Assembly: GCF_013385985.1 (NCBI RefSeq)
Contig: NZ_JACAOY010000002.1
Location: 248,001-312,000, forward strand
DNA: 64,000 nucleotides
DNA from: Pseudomonas sp. B6002
GTDB taxonomy: Bacteria; Pseudomonadota; Gammaproteobacteria; Pseudomonadales; Pseudomonadaceae
Direction: 5' to 3'
In this document: positions 51,850-60,987 of the stretch, one piece after another
Numbering within the stretch: position 1 is the stretch's first letter
Layout: each line of letters opens with the position of its first letter
The notes under the pieces: generated by a model
What the model was told of the DNA's origin: nothing
Seen by the model: only the letters and a program-made list of their open reading frames with translations
The model's database searches: none
Program-made: the position numbers and the translations under genes

Positions 51850-53634
51850 GTGGCGACCATCATGAAGAAAGTAGACGCGGTGATCGTAGGCTTTGGCTGG
51901 ACCGGCGCGATCATGGCCAAGGAGCTGACGGAAGCGGGCCTCAACGTGGTAGCGCTGGAGCGCGGCCCGATGCAGGACACTTACCCGGACGGCAACTATC
52001 CCCAGGTCATCGACGAACTGACCTACAGCGTGCGTAAAAAACTCTTCCAAGACATTTCCAAAGAGACGGTGACCATTCGCCATAGCGTGAATGACGTCGC
52101 CCTGCCCAACCGTCAGTTGGGCGCGTTCCTGCCGGGCAATGGCGTGGGGGGCGCAGGTTTGCATTGGTCGGGCGTGCACTTTCGTGTCGACCCGATTGAG
52201 CTGCGTATGCGCAGCCATTACGAAGAGCGCTACGGCAAAAACTTCATTCCCAAGGACATGACCATCCAGGACTTCGGCGTCAGCTATGAAGAGCTGGAGC
52301 CGTTTTTCGACTACGCGGAGAAAGTCTTCGGTACCTCGGGCCAGGCGTGGACGGTCAAGGGGCAGTTGGTGGGTGAAGGCCGTGGCGGTAACCCATATGC
52401 GCCGGATCGTTCCAACCCGTTCCCGTTGGAGTCGCAGAAAAACACCGTCTCTGCACAGCTGTTTCAGAAAGCCGCTACCGAGGTCGGCTACAAACCCTAC
52501 AACCTGCCATCCGCCAATACGTCGGGGCCGTACACCAATCCCTACGGCGCGCAGATGGGCCCGTGCAATTTTTGCGGGTTCTGCAGCGGCTACGTTTGCT
52601 ACATGTATTCCAAGGCCTCGCCGAACGTGAACATCCTGCCAGCGTTGCGCCAGGTGCCGAACTTCGAGCTGCGGCCCAATTCCCATGTGCTCAAGGTCAA
52701 CCTCGACAGCACCAAGGGCAAGGCCACCGGCGTGACCTACATCGACGGCCAGGGCCGGGAATGCGAGCAGCCGGCCGACCTGGTGATCCTCGGGTCTTTC
52801 CAGTTCAACAACGTGCGGTTGATGCTGCTGTCGGGTATCGGCAAACCTTACGACCCCATCACCAATGAAGGCGTGGTAGGCAGGAATTTCGCCTACCAGA
52901 ACATGGCCACCATCAAGGCGTTCTTCGACAAGGACACCCACACCAACAACTTCATCGGTGCGGGTGGTAATGGCGTGGCCATTGACGACTTCAACGCCGA
53001 CAACTTCGACCACGGACCGCATGGTTTCGTAGGCGGCTCGCCGATGTGGGTCAACCAGGCGGGCAGCCGTCCGATTGCCGGTACTTCCAACCCCCCGGGC
53101 ACCCCGGCCTGGGGCAGTGCCTGGAAGCGCGCTACCGCCGATTACTACACCCACCAAGTGTCGATGGACGCCCATGGAGCCCATCAATCCTACCGGGGCA
53201 ACTACCTGGATCTGGACCCGGTGTATCGCGATGCCTATGGCCTGCCGTTGTTGCGGATGACGTTCGACTGGCAGGAAAACGACATCAAGATGAACCGCTT
53301 CATGGTCGAGAAAATGGGCAAGGTCGCGCAAGCGATGAACCCCAAGGCCATTGCGTTGCTGGGCAAGAAAGTCGGGGAACATTTCAACACCGCGTCGTAC
53401 CAGACCACCCACCTCAACGGTGGCGCGATCATGGGCACCGACCCGAAAACCAGCGCGTTGAACCGCTATCTGCAGTGCTGGGATGTGCACAACGTATTTG
53501 TGCCCGGCGCATCTGCTTTCCCACAGGGCCTGGGCTACAACCCGACCGGCCTGGTGGCGGCGCTGGCCTATTGGTCGGCGCGGGCGATCCGCGAGCAGTA
53601 TCTGAAGAACCCCGGCCCACTGGTTCAGGCATAA
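51850..53634 (+). CDS. GMC-type flavoprotein dehydrogenase, large subunit (gluconate 2-dehydrogenase-like)
   Basis: 594 residues from GTG 51850, with GAGAGGG upstream; ATG 51862 is an alternative. The FAD Rossmann motif VIVGFGWTGAIMAKEL is at residues 10-25 and the C-terminal GMC region has NPTGLVAALAYWSARAI. The active-site His is expected in HLNGGAIMG or nearby. A cysteine cluster, CNFCGFCSGYVC, lies near residues 239-250 and may hold an iron-sulfur centre as reported for FAD-glucose dehydrogenase. Substrate could be gluconate, 2-ketogluconate or a polyol. Confidence 0.9.
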   Translation: MATIMKKVDAVIVGFGWTGAIMAKELTEAGLNVVALERGPMQDTYPDGNYPQVIDELTYSVRKKLFQDISKETVTIRHSVNDVALPNRQLGAFLPGNGVGGAGLHWSGVHFRVDPIELRMRSHYEERYGKNFIPKDMTIQDFGVSYEELEPFFDYAEKVFGTSGQAWTVKGQLVGEGRGGNPYAPDRSNPFPLESQKNTVSAQLFQKAATEVGYKPYNLPSANTSGPYTNPYGAQMGPCNFCGFCSGYVCYMYSKASPNVNILPALRQVPNFELRPNSHVLKVNLDSTKGKATGVTYIDGQGRECEQPADLVILGSFQFNNVRLMLLSGIGKPYDPITNEGVVGRNFAYQNMATIKAFFDKDTHTNNFIGAGGNGVAIDDFNADNFDHGPHGFVGGSPMWVNQAGSRPIAGTSNPPGTPAWGSAWKRATADYYTHQVSMDAHGAHQSYRGNYLDLDPVYRDAYGLPLLRMTFDWQENDIKMNRFMVEKMGKVAQAMNPKAIALLGKKVGEHFNTASYQTTHLNGGAIMGTDPKTSALNRYLQCWDVHNVFVPGASAFPQGLGYNPTGLVAALAYWSARAIREQYLKNPGPLVQA

Positions 53635-53646
53635 GGAGCGATGACC

Positions 53647-54945
53647 ATGAAAGCACTCGTTATCGCCTCCCTGGCGCTGTTCAGCAGCTGTTCTGTGAGC
53701 GCGGCTGAAACCGACCTGATCAAGCAGGGCGAATACCTGGCCCGCGCCGGTGACTGCGTGGCCTGCCACACCGCCAAGGGCGGTAAACCCTTCGCCGGTG
53801 GCCTGCCGATGGAAACGCCCATCGGCGTGATCTATTCCACCAACATCACCCCGGACAAAACCGGCCTGGGCGGCTATAGCTTCGAAGACTTCGACAAGGC
53901 CGTGCGCCATGGCGTCGCCAAGAGCGGTAGTACCCTTTACCCGGCGATGCCCTACCCGTCTTACGCACGCGTCAGCGATAGCGACATGCAGGCGTTGTAT
54001 GCGTATTTCATGAAGGGGGTGGAACCGGTTGCCCAAGAGAACAAGGACAGCGACATTCCTTGGCCCCTGAGCATGCGCTGGCCGTTGGCGGCATGGCGCT
54101 GGATGTTCGCGCCGGCGGTTGCAGAGGCGCAGCCACAGGCGGCTGCCGACCCGGTGATCAGCCGCGGCGCCTACCTGGTGGAAGGCCTGGGCCACTGCGG
54201 TGCCTGCCATACGCCGCGTGCCCTGACCATGCAGGAGAAAGCCCTGAGTGCCACTGACGGCAATGCGTTCTTGTCTGGCAGCGCGCCACTGGAAGGCTGG
54301 ATCGCCAAAAGCCTGCGCGGTGACCACAAGGACGGCCTCGGCAGTTGGAGCGAGGAACAACTGGTGCAATTCCTCAAGACCGGCCGCAGTGATCGCAGCG
54401 CGGTGTTTGGCGGTATGAGCGACGTGGTGGTCCACAGCATGCAGTACATGTCGGAAAATGACCTGACCGCTATCGCTCGTTACCTCAAAAGCCTGCCGGC
54501 GGTGGACCCGAAAGATCAGCCGCACCTGTACGACAAGCAGGTGGCTGACGCGCTGTGGAAAGGCGATGACAGCAAGCCCGGCGCCTCGGTGTATATCGAC
54601 AACTGTGCGGCTTGCCACCGCACCGACGGCCACGGCTACACGCGCGTGTTTCCGGCACTGGCGGGTAACCCCGTGTTGCAGACGGCGGATGCCACGTCCT
54701 TGATCAACATCGTGTTGAACGGCGGCACCTTGCCGGCCACTCACGCGGCGCCGTCCACCTTCACCATGCCGGCGTTTGCGTGGCGCCTGTCGGACCAGGA
54801 AGTGGCAGATGTGGTCAGTTTCGTGCGTGGCAGTTGGGGTAACAAGGGCGAACCTGTGAAGGCCAGCGACGTGGCGGACCTGCGCAAGAACGACATGCGC
54901 ACCACCTCGGGCGATGACCTGGGCCAAGTGACGCAAAAACACTGA
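53647..54945 (+). CDS. Tri-haem cytochrome c subunit of the flavin dehydrogenase
   Basis: 432 residues from ATG 53647; AAGGAG is eight bases before it but only two before ATG 53641. A signal peptide (LVIASLALFSSCSVSA) precedes three haem c sites, CVACH, CGACH and CAACH, each with a later Met ligand region. It passes electrons from the flavoprotein to ubiquinone or the oxidase chain in the membrane. Six bases after the GMC stop, so it completes the operon. Confidence 0.93.
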   Translation: MKALVIASLALFSSCSVSAAETDLIKQGEYLARAGDCVACHTAKGGKPFAGGLPMETPIGVIYSTNITPDKTGLGGYSFEDFDKAVRHGVAKSGSTLYPAMPYPSYARVSDSDMQALYAYFMKGVEPVAQENKDSDIPWPLSMRWPLAAWRWMFAPAVAEAQPQAAADPVISRGAYLVEGLGHCGACHTPRALTMQEKALSATDGNAFLSGSAPLEGWIAKSLRGDHKDGLGSWSEEQLVQFLKTGRSDRSAVFGGMSDVVVHSMQYMSENDLTAIARYLKSLPAVDPKDQPHLYDKQVADALWKGDDSKPGASVYIDNCAACHRTDGHGYTRVFPALAGNPVLQTADATSLINIVLNGGTLPATHAAPSTFTMPAFAWRLSDQEVADVVSFVRGSWGNKGEPVKASDVADLRKNDMRTTSGDDLGQVTQKH

Positions 54946-54986
54946 CGCGTACCTGACCGCCAAACGGCACTGGTCAGAACCCTTGC

Positions 54987-55020
54987 GCCTCGATACTGTA
55001 TATAAAAACAGTATCGAGGC
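54987..55020 (+). promoter_or_regulatory. LexA SOS box nested in a 13-bp inverted repeat
   Basis: The 20-mer TACTGTATATAAAAACAGTA (54994-55013) fits the LexA consensus CTGT-N8-ACAG. It is the centre of a longer perfect repeat: GCCTCGATACTGT and ACAGTATCGAGGC around ATATAAAA. The right arm ends six bases before the radical SAM ATG and contains GAGG, the only visible ribosome binding site. Confidence 0.92.
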
Positions 55021-55026
55021 GTTTTC

Positions 55027-56085
55027 ATGTCTACTCCGTTGCCGCCCCGTGGCCGGGGCACTGCCACCAACCTGCACAACCGCTTCGCGCCCACCGTCAG
55101 CGTGGTTGAGGACGACGGTTGGTATCAGGAAGTGCCACCCACCCAGGGCACTGAAGTGCGCATCGAAACGGCCAAGACCATCATCACCCGCAACAACTCG
55201 CCGGACCTGCCGTTTGATCGCTCGATCAATCCTTACCGGGGTTGCGAGCATGGCTGTATCTACTGCTACGCGCGGCCTAGCCATGCGTATTGGGACATGT
55301 CTCCCGGTCTGGATTTCGAGACCAGGTTGATCGCCAAGAGCAACGCTGCTGACGTGCTGGAGCAGCAGCTGTCGAAGCCGGGCTATGTGTGTGCGCCGAT
55401 CAACCTGGGCTCCAATACCGACCCGTATCAGCCCATCGAACGCGAATACAGGATCACTCGGCAAACCCTTGAAGTGCTGCTGCGCTACCGGCACCCGGTG
55501 ACGATCATCACCAAGGGCTCGCTGATCCTGCGTGACCTCGACTTGCTCACTGAGTTGGCCAGGCAGCGACTGGTGGCGGTGATGATCAGCCTCACCAGCC
55601 TGGACGACGAACTCAAGCGCATCCTGGAGCCCCGCACGGCGGCGCCCAAGGCGCGTTTGCGGGCGATTCGCGTGATGCGCGAGGCGGGTATCCCGGTGGG
55701 TGTGCTGTGCTCGCCGATGATCCCCATGATCAACGACAGCGAGCTCGAAAGCCTGCTCACGGAGGCCCACGCAGCCGGTGCACAAAGTGCGGCCTACATG
55801 ATGCTGCGCCTGCCCCTTGAGGTGGCGCCGCTGTTCGAGGAATGGCTGGCGGCACATTACCCGCAGCGAGCGGCCCATGTGATGAGCCTGGTGCGGCAAG
55901 TGCGCGGTGGCGAGGTGTATGACAGCCGCTTTGGGGTGCGCATGCGCGGTGAGGGGCCGTTTGCCGATTTGCTGGCCCAGCGCTTCAGCAAGGCGATCAA
56001 ACGCCTGGGGCTCAATCGTCGTGAGGGGTTTAATCTGGATTGCACAGCGTTCTGTCCGCCGGGCAGGCAGATGGCATTGTTATAG
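55027..56085 (+). CDS. PA0069-family radical SAM protein (SplB-like), SOS-regulated
   Basis: 352 residues. The radical SAM cluster is CEHGCIYCYARP (CX3CX2C). Further features are NLGSNTDPYQPIEREYRITRQTLEVL and a C-terminal Cys-containing end NLDCTAFCPPG. It resembles spore photoproduct lyase, but the substrate is unknown. The P. aeruginosa orthologue PA0069 is a LexA-regulon member, consistent with the SOS box directly upstream here. A DNA-repair role is likely but unproven. Confidence 0.93.
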   Translation: MSTPLPPRGRGTATNLHNRFAPTVSVVEDDGWYQEVPPTQGTEVRIETAKTIITRNNSPDLPFDRSINPYRGCEHGCIYCYARPSHAYWDMSPGLDFETRLIAKSNAADVLEQQLSKPGYVCAPINLGSNTDPYQPIEREYRITRQTLEVLLRYRHPVTIITKGSLILRDLDLLTELARQRLVAVMISLTSLDDELKRILEPRTAAPKARLRAIRVMREAGIPVGVLCSPMIPMINDSELESLLTEAHAAGAQSAAYMMLRLPLEVAPLFEEWLAAHYPQRAAHVMSLVRQVRGGEVYDSRFGVRMRGEGPFADLLAQRFSKAIKRLGLNRREGFNLDCTAFCPPGRQMALL

Positions 56086-56318
56086 GTAGACTAGTAGGGA
56101 TAAGAGCGTTCTTATTGTAGGAATGGTCGCACATTGACATCACTGAAACCCGCGATCTAGAGCGGTTTGTTCAGTTTGAATTAAGTTTCGATGGTTACCT
56201 TGTTCAACGAGTGACTGATGGGTCGCGAACCGGCTTTTGTGGCATTTCACAACTATTGCCCTGAGCCGGCGTCGAACTGGCCTGAATATTCCCCCTGCCT
56301 TAATCAAGAGGATGAATC

Positions 56319-57050
56319 ATGAGTGACAAGGATAAACAGCCGTTGGCTGCGTCGGCATCAGCCCCTCAGGTGGCGGAAACCGCCGATGCAGCGCTGAAGC
56401 ATATCGTTGACGGCTTTTTGCATTTCCATCACGACGTCTTCCCCCAACAGGAAGAACTGTTCAAGAAACTCGCCACGGCTCAGAGCCCGCGGGCGATGTT
56501 CATCACGTGCGCCGACTCGCGCATCGTCCCTGAGCTGATTACCCAAAGCTCTCCAGGCGATCTGTTTGTAACCCGTAACGTCGGCAACGTGGTGCCGCCC
56601 TACGGTCAGATGAACGGCGGTGTTTCCACTGCCATCGAGTACGCGGTGCTCGCCTTGGGCGTGCAGCACATCATCGTGTGTGGGCACTCCGACTGCGGTG
56701 CCATGCGCGCGGTACTCAACCCTGCCAGCCTGGAGAAGATGCCGACGGTCAGGGCCTGGCTGCGGCATGCCGAGGTCGCCAGGTCGATGGTTGAGGACAA
56801 CTGCGACTGCGCCAACGAAGGCGAGAGCATGAAGGTGCTGACTGAAGAAAACGTCATCGCCCAGTTGCAACATTTGCGCACCCACCCTTCCGTGGCTTCG
56901 CGCATGGCCAATGGTCAATTGTTTATCCACGGCTGGATCTACAACATCGAGACCAGCGAGATCCGCGCCTACGATGCCGACCAGTCGGCTTTCCGCTCGT
57001 TGAGCGGCGACGGGCCGATCCCTTGCGCGACGCCTAAAGCGCGCTTCTAA
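56319..57050 (+). CDS. Beta-class carbonic anhydrase
   Basis: 243 residues. Zinc ligands are visible in CADSRIVPE (Cys and the Asp-Arg dyad) and HSDCGAMRA (His and Cys). It interconverts CO2 and bicarbonate in the cytoplasm. It is followed after 85 bases by a SulP transporter, a pairing that suggests bicarbonate transport or pH handling. AAGAGGATGAATC precedes the ATG. The 233-base gap upstream (56086-56318) holds a weak AT-stem hairpin at 56100-56115 and otherwise no recognised signal. Confidence 0.95.
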   Translation: MSDKDKQPLAASASAPQVAETADAALKHIVDGFLHFHHDVFPQQEELFKKLATAQSPRAMFITCADSRIVPELITQSSPGDLFVTRNVGNVVPPYGQMNGGVSTAIEYAVLALGVQHIIVCGHSDCGAMRAVLNPASLEKMPTVRAWLRHAEVARSMVEDNCDCANEGESMKVLTEENVIAQLQHLRTHPSVASRMANGQLFIHGWIYNIETSEIRAYDADQSAFRSLSGDGPIPCATPKARF

Positions 57051-57135
57051 AACACTTCCCTGCCGGGTAACGCGATGGCTGCCAATAGAGCAGCCAGGCG
57101 TTGCCACGCCCGGCGAATGCCTCGGGAGAGTCATC

Positions 57136-58677
57136 ATGCGTGCTGCTCAATTGAAAGCTGTACTGCCGCGGGAGCTGCTCGCCTCTGTGGTTGTGTTTTT
57201 GGTCGCCCTGCCCTTGTGCATGGGCATTGCGATTGCGTCCGGCATGCCGCCGGCCAAAGGCCTGATTACTGGGATCATCGGTGGCCTGGTGGTGGGTTGG
57301 CTGGCGGGGTCGCCCCTGCAGGTCAGCGGCCCGGCCGCCGGGTTGGCGGTGCTGGTGTTCGAGCTGGTGCGTCAGCACGGCATGCTGATGCTGGGGCCGA
57401 TCCTGTTGCTGGCGGGCTTCCTGCAATTGGTCGCCGGGCGCCTGCGCCTGGGTTGCTGGTTCCGGGTAACGGCACCCGCCGTGGTGTACGGGATGCTGGC
57501 GGGAATTGGTGTGCTGATCGTGCTCTCGCAAATCCACGTGATGCTCGATGGCACGCCCAAGCCTTCGGGGTTGGATAACCTGACCGGGTTCCCGGCGGCT
57601 CTGGCTGAAGCCCTTCCGACGCTGGGTGGCGGCCTTGGCTGGCAAGCGGGGCTGCTGGGGTTGTCGACGATGCTGGTGATGTACCTGTGGGATAAATTAC
57701 GCCCGCAAAGCCTGCGTTTCGTACCGGGAGCCTTGTTGGGTGTTGGTTTGACCACGGTGGTGAGCCTGGTGCTGGCCTTGCAGGTCAAGCGCGTGGAGGT
57801 TCCGGAAAACCTCGCGGACGCCATTGACTGGCTGCGCCCCAGTGACCTCCTGAACCTGGCGGACCCACAACTGCTGATCGCCGCCTTTGCTGTCGCGTTT
57901 ATCGCCAGTGCTGAAACTCTGCTGTCCGCCGCTGCGGTCGACCGTATGCACAGCGGTCAGCGTTCTGATTTCGACAAGGAATTATCCGCTCAAGGTGTAG
58001 GCAACATGCTCTGCGGCCTGGTCGGCGCCTTGCCGATGACGGGTGTGATCGTGCGCAGTTCGGCCAACGTGCAAGCCGGGGCGACGACGCGTCTGTCGGC
58101 GATGTTCCACGGTCTTTGGCTGCTGGCGTTTGTGCTGTTGCTGTCGAGCGTGCTGCAGAGCATTCCGGTGGCGAGCCTGGCGGGCGTGCTGGTTTACACC
58201 GGGATCAAGCTGGTCGACCTCAAGGCGTTCAAGGCGCTGGGGCGCTATGGGCGGATGCCGATGCTGACCTATTCGGCGACGGCACTGGCGATCGTGTTTA
58301 CCGACTTGCTGACGGGTGTACTGATCGGCTTCGGGTTGACGTTGGTCACGCTGGCCCTCAAGGCTTCGCGGTTGAAAGTCAGCTTGATCGACCTGCCCCA
58401 GGACGGCGAAATGGAGTTGCGCTTGGTCGGTGCAGCGACCTTTCTGAAAGTGCCGGCGTTGACTCAGGTGCTGGCGTCGGTGCCTGCCGGGACGACCGTG
58501 CATGTGCCACTGAGCAACCTGAGTTACATCGACCATTCCTGCCTGGAGTTGCTGGAGGAATGGGGCCGGGCCAATGCGGCGAAGGGTTCGACGTTGGTGA
58601 TCGAGGCGCGCGGCTTGAAGCGACGCCTGGAAGGCCGTGAGCGGACGACGGCCGGCCTGGGCTCAGCGCCCGCCTGA
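57136..58677 (+). CDS. SulP-family transporter paired with carbonic anhydrase
   Basis: 513 residues with 10-14 membrane helices; the SulP core shows ALPLCMGIAIASGMPPAKGLITGIIGG and GPAAGLAVLVF. A short C-terminal STAS-like domain (about 415-505) reads SNLSYIDHSCLELLEEWGRANA. With the adjacent beta-carbonic anhydrase, bicarbonate is the most likely substrate (compare BicA-type proteins), though sulfate cannot be excluded. It is only distantly similar to the SulP at 25865. Confidence 0.9.
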   Translation: MRAAQLKAVLPRELLASVVVFLVALPLCMGIAIASGMPPAKGLITGIIGGLVVGWLAGSPLQVSGPAAGLAVLVFELVRQHGMLMLGPILLLAGFLQLVAGRLRLGCWFRVTAPAVVYGMLAGIGVLIVLSQIHVMLDGTPKPSGLDNLTGFPAALAEALPTLGGGLGWQAGLLGLSTMLVMYLWDKLRPQSLRFVPGALLGVGLTTVVSLVLALQVKRVEVPENLADAIDWLRPSDLLNLADPQLLIAAFAVAFIASAETLLSAAAVDRMHSGQRSDFDKELSAQGVGNMLCGLVGALPMTGVIVRSSANVQAGATTRLSAMFHGLWLLAFVLLLSSVLQSIPVASLAGVLVYTGIKLVDLKAFKALGRYGRMPMLTYSATALAIVFTDLLTGVLIGFGLTLVTLALKASRLKVSLIDLPQDGEMELRLVGAATFLKVPALTQVLASVPAGTTVHVPLSNLSYIDHSCLELLEEWGRANAAKGSTLVIEARGLKRRLEGRERTTAGLGSAPA

Positions 58678-58693
58678 CCACCACAAACCCCTT

Positions 58694-58774
58694 GGAGGAG
58701 CTGGCTTGCCAGCGATGAGGCCCGAAAGATCACCGAAATCTCAAGGCCCTTATCGCCGGCAAGCCGGCTCCTAC
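58694..58774. repeat. Hybrid REPIN
   Basis: Left arm GGAGGAGCTGGCTTGCCAGC belongs to the GCTGGC subtype with a changed first tetranucleotide. Right arm is the complement of GTAGGAGCCGGCTTGCCGGC. The mismatch between arms suggests decay or recombination. It lies between convergent SulP and PA0104-like genes. Confidence 0.85.
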
Positions 58775-58784
58775 AAAGGATGTG

Positions 58785-59432
58785 TCAGGCCGGCTGATCC
58801 AGCGCCAACTCAACGCCTAGCTGGCGCGACAGGCACGGCCAGCGCTTCCACGCCGCTTCCGTATCCGGGCTCTCGAGGGTTTCGCGGTAGGCCTCGACCG
58901 ACTCCAGCGCAAAGCTGTCTTCGTTCAACATTTCATCCACGGCCAGGTGCACCGCTTCATCCAGCTGATTGGCAAACTGCTCGCCAATCAATTGGTGCGC
59001 GATCAGGTTGGCAACCGTGGTGTCCGCCGGAATCAACGGCTGGCCGAAATGCTTGATGTACAGGTCGTTGACCTCTTCCACCAGACGATGAGCCAGGTAG
59101 GCCTCGTCCAGCAGGCCGTCGAGCCCTTCGTGGCCGGCCAGGATTGCGGGCGGCTGCAGGAAGAAGTGCTCGGCGATTTTCAGCACCGGCTTGATCTGGC
59201 TTTCGATGCCGGCTTCGCGGGCCACGTCATTGGCGGCGTCCAGCAAGTCAGGGACGAGGTCGATGTAGGCAGTGACAAAGCGGGTCATGACAATGTTGCG
59301 ATCACCGTCAGCCAAGGAGATGGCCGAATGCAGGTGCGGCAATTGGGTTTCCAGTTGCTGGGCAAGCTGGCCAGTGCTGGCTTCGTGTTGATGGGCACGG
59401 GAAATCTGCTCGCGCAATGCGGCGGTGTTCAT
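58785..59432 (-). CDS. PA0104-like conserved protein, function unknown
   Basis: 215 residues from ATG 59432; 25 upstream codons are open but unlike the family. It is an all-helical, acidic cytoplasmic protein with no signal peptide or known motif: begins MNTAALREQISRAHQHEAST and contains HFFLQPPAILAGHEGLDGLLDEAYLAHRLVEEVND. Its position next to the cox operon is kept in pseudomonads as I recall, but a link to the oxidase is unproven. Confidence 0.82.
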   Translation of the reverse strand: MNTAALREQISRAHQHEASTGQLAQQLETQLPHLHSAISLADGDRNIVMTRFVTAYIDLVPDLLDAANDVAREAGIESQIKPVLKIAEHFFLQPPAILAGHEGLDGLLDEAYLAHRLVEEVNDLYIKHFGQPLIPADTTVANLIAHQLIGEQFANQLDEAVHLAVDEMLNEDSFALESVEAYRETLESPDTEAAWKRWPCLSRQLGVELALDQPA

Positions 59433-59801
59433 GAAGGCTCCAGTGAAACAGGCGTAGGAAAAGGGAGAAGATAAGGTAGCTCGTTTATACGAGCCCCTAA
59501 GACGCATTTGTCATAATTATTTCATGGTTATGCGCCTCTGTTATATCGAATTGCCATCGTTCGTCGGATAAACGATTCCGCCCCCGGTTTTATTGGCTCC
59601 GGCCGTCTGTTTTTGCTCATTTGCCCCTACACATTGCGGGGTTGCAGGGCGTGTCTATACTCGGATTTGTACGCAATTAGCTGATGACGCCCAACTGCAT
59701 GAAGCAGGCAAGGCAAGGCGGTTGTAAGCAGTATGGAAGCCGCTCCCTTCGCCGCAGGTGCAAACCGGCGGGATAACAAGAAACATAAAGGGGAACCCGC
59801 A
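59433..59801. promoter_or_regulatory. 369-base divergent control region upstream of coxB
   Basis: AT-rich gap between the PA0104-like gene and coxB. It holds a small palindrome GCTCGTTTATACGAGC (59479-59494) and CTATACT at 59655-59661, the exact RpoS-type -10 consensus, about 140 bases before coxB. RpoS dependence of the aa3 oxidase is known in P. aeruginosa. No gene or terminator was recognised in it. Confidence 0.5.
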
Positions 59802-60929
59802 ATGACGCGACATCCACACGTTTGGATGGGCCTACTGTTGTGGTCAGTATTCGGCCAGGCGCAAGCCGCCTGGACAACGAATATGGCGCCAGGGGCGACT
59901 GAAGTCAGCCACGCCGTGTTTGACCTGCACATGACCATTTTCTGGATCTGTGTGGTGATCGGCATTGTCGTGTTTGGCGCGATGTTCTGGTCGATGATCC
60001 TGCACCGTCGGTCCACGGGCCAGGTGGCCGCCAAGTTCCACGAGAGCACGACCGTGGAAATCCTCTGGACCGTGGTGCCCCTGCTGATCCTGGTGGCCAT
60101 GGCCATTCCGGCGACCAAGACCCTGATCAACATCTACGACAGCAGTGAGTCGGATATCGATATCCAGGTCACCGGCTATCAGTGGAAGTGGCACTACAAA
60201 TACCTGGGCCAGGACGTGGAGTTCTTCAGCAACCTGGCCACCCCCGCCGAACAGATCCACAACCAGGCCACCAAGGGCGAGCACTACTTGCTCGAAGTCG
60301 ACCAGCCACTGGTACTGCCGGTGGGCGCCAAAGTGCGCTTCCTGGTGACGGCGGCCGACGTGATCCACTCCTGGTGGGTGCCGGCCTTTGCGGTCAAGCG
60401 CGATGCCATCCCTGGTTTCGTGAACGAGGCCTGGACGCGCATCGAGAAGCCCGGCATCTACCGTGGCCAGTGCGCCGAGCTGTGTGGCAAGGACCACGGC
60501 TTTATGCCCATCGTGGTCGAGGTCAAGTCCAAGGCCGACTACGACACTTGGCTCGGCGAGCGTAAGGAAGAAGCCGCCAAGCTCAAGGAACTGACCTCCA
60601 AAGAGTGGACGCTGGAAGAACTGGTGGCCCGTGGCGACAAGGTCTACCACACCACCTGCGTGGCCTGTCACCAGGCCGAAGGCCAGGGCCTGCCGCCGAT
60701 GTTCCCGGCGCTCAAAGGCTCACCAATTGCTACCGGCGCCAAGGAAGACCACCTGCACCGCGTGTATTTCGGCAAGCCCGGCACCGCCATGGCGGCGTTT
60801 GGCAAGCAGCTCTCGGAAGTGGACATCGCCGCCGTCGTCACCTACGAACGCAACGCGTGGGGCAACAACAAAGGCGACATGGTCACGCCCAAAGACGTGC
60901 TGGCTCTGAAACAGGCGGAAAGCAAATGA
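59802..60929 (+). CDS. coxB: Cytochrome c oxidase (aa3) subunit II with fused cytochrome c
   Basis: 375 residues from ATG 59802, with AAAGGGGAA upstream. A signal peptide (LLLWSVFGQAQA) precedes two membrane helices. The CuA domain carries CAELCGKDHGFM plus an earlier His in IHSWWVPAF. A C-terminal cytochrome c domain with CVACH is fused on, which makes this a caa3-like subunit II. It accepts electrons from cytochrome c and feeds subunit I. First gene of the cox operon. Confidence 0.97.
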   Translation: MTRHPHVWMGLLLWSVFGQAQAAWTTNMAPGATEVSHAVFDLHMTIFWICVVIGIVVFGAMFWSMILHRRSTGQVAAKFHESTTVEILWTVVPLLILVAMAIPATKTLINIYDSSESDIDIQVTGYQWKWHYKYLGQDVEFFSNLATPAEQIHNQATKGEHYLLEVDQPLVLPVGAKVRFLVTAADVIHSWWVPAFAVKRDAIPGFVNEAWTRIEKPGIYRGQCAELCGKDHGFMPIVVEVKSKADYDTWLGERKEEAAKLKELTSKEWTLEELVARGDKVYHTTCVACHQAEGQGLPPMFPALKGSPIATGAKEDHLHRVYFGKPGTAMAAFGKQLSEVDIAAVVTYERNAWGNNKGDMVTPKDVLALKQAESK

Positions 60930-60987
60930 CAGCCCTCACTGCGTATGCCCTGAACCGCCCCGCCCACTCGCTTGCAGGAGAACGGCC

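Noticed and set aside
51499-55899. A 1466-codon open frame on the minus strand across the dehydrogenase operon and radical SAM gene.
   Set aside because: It is the antisense shadow of high-G+C genes on the plus strand. The protein has no recognisable domain and is biased in the way such shadows are, whereas the plus-strand genes carry clear motifs.
56100-56115. Weak hairpin ATAAGA/TCTTAT downstream of the radical SAM gene.
   Set aside because: The stem is short and AT-rich with no T run, so it was not called a terminator.
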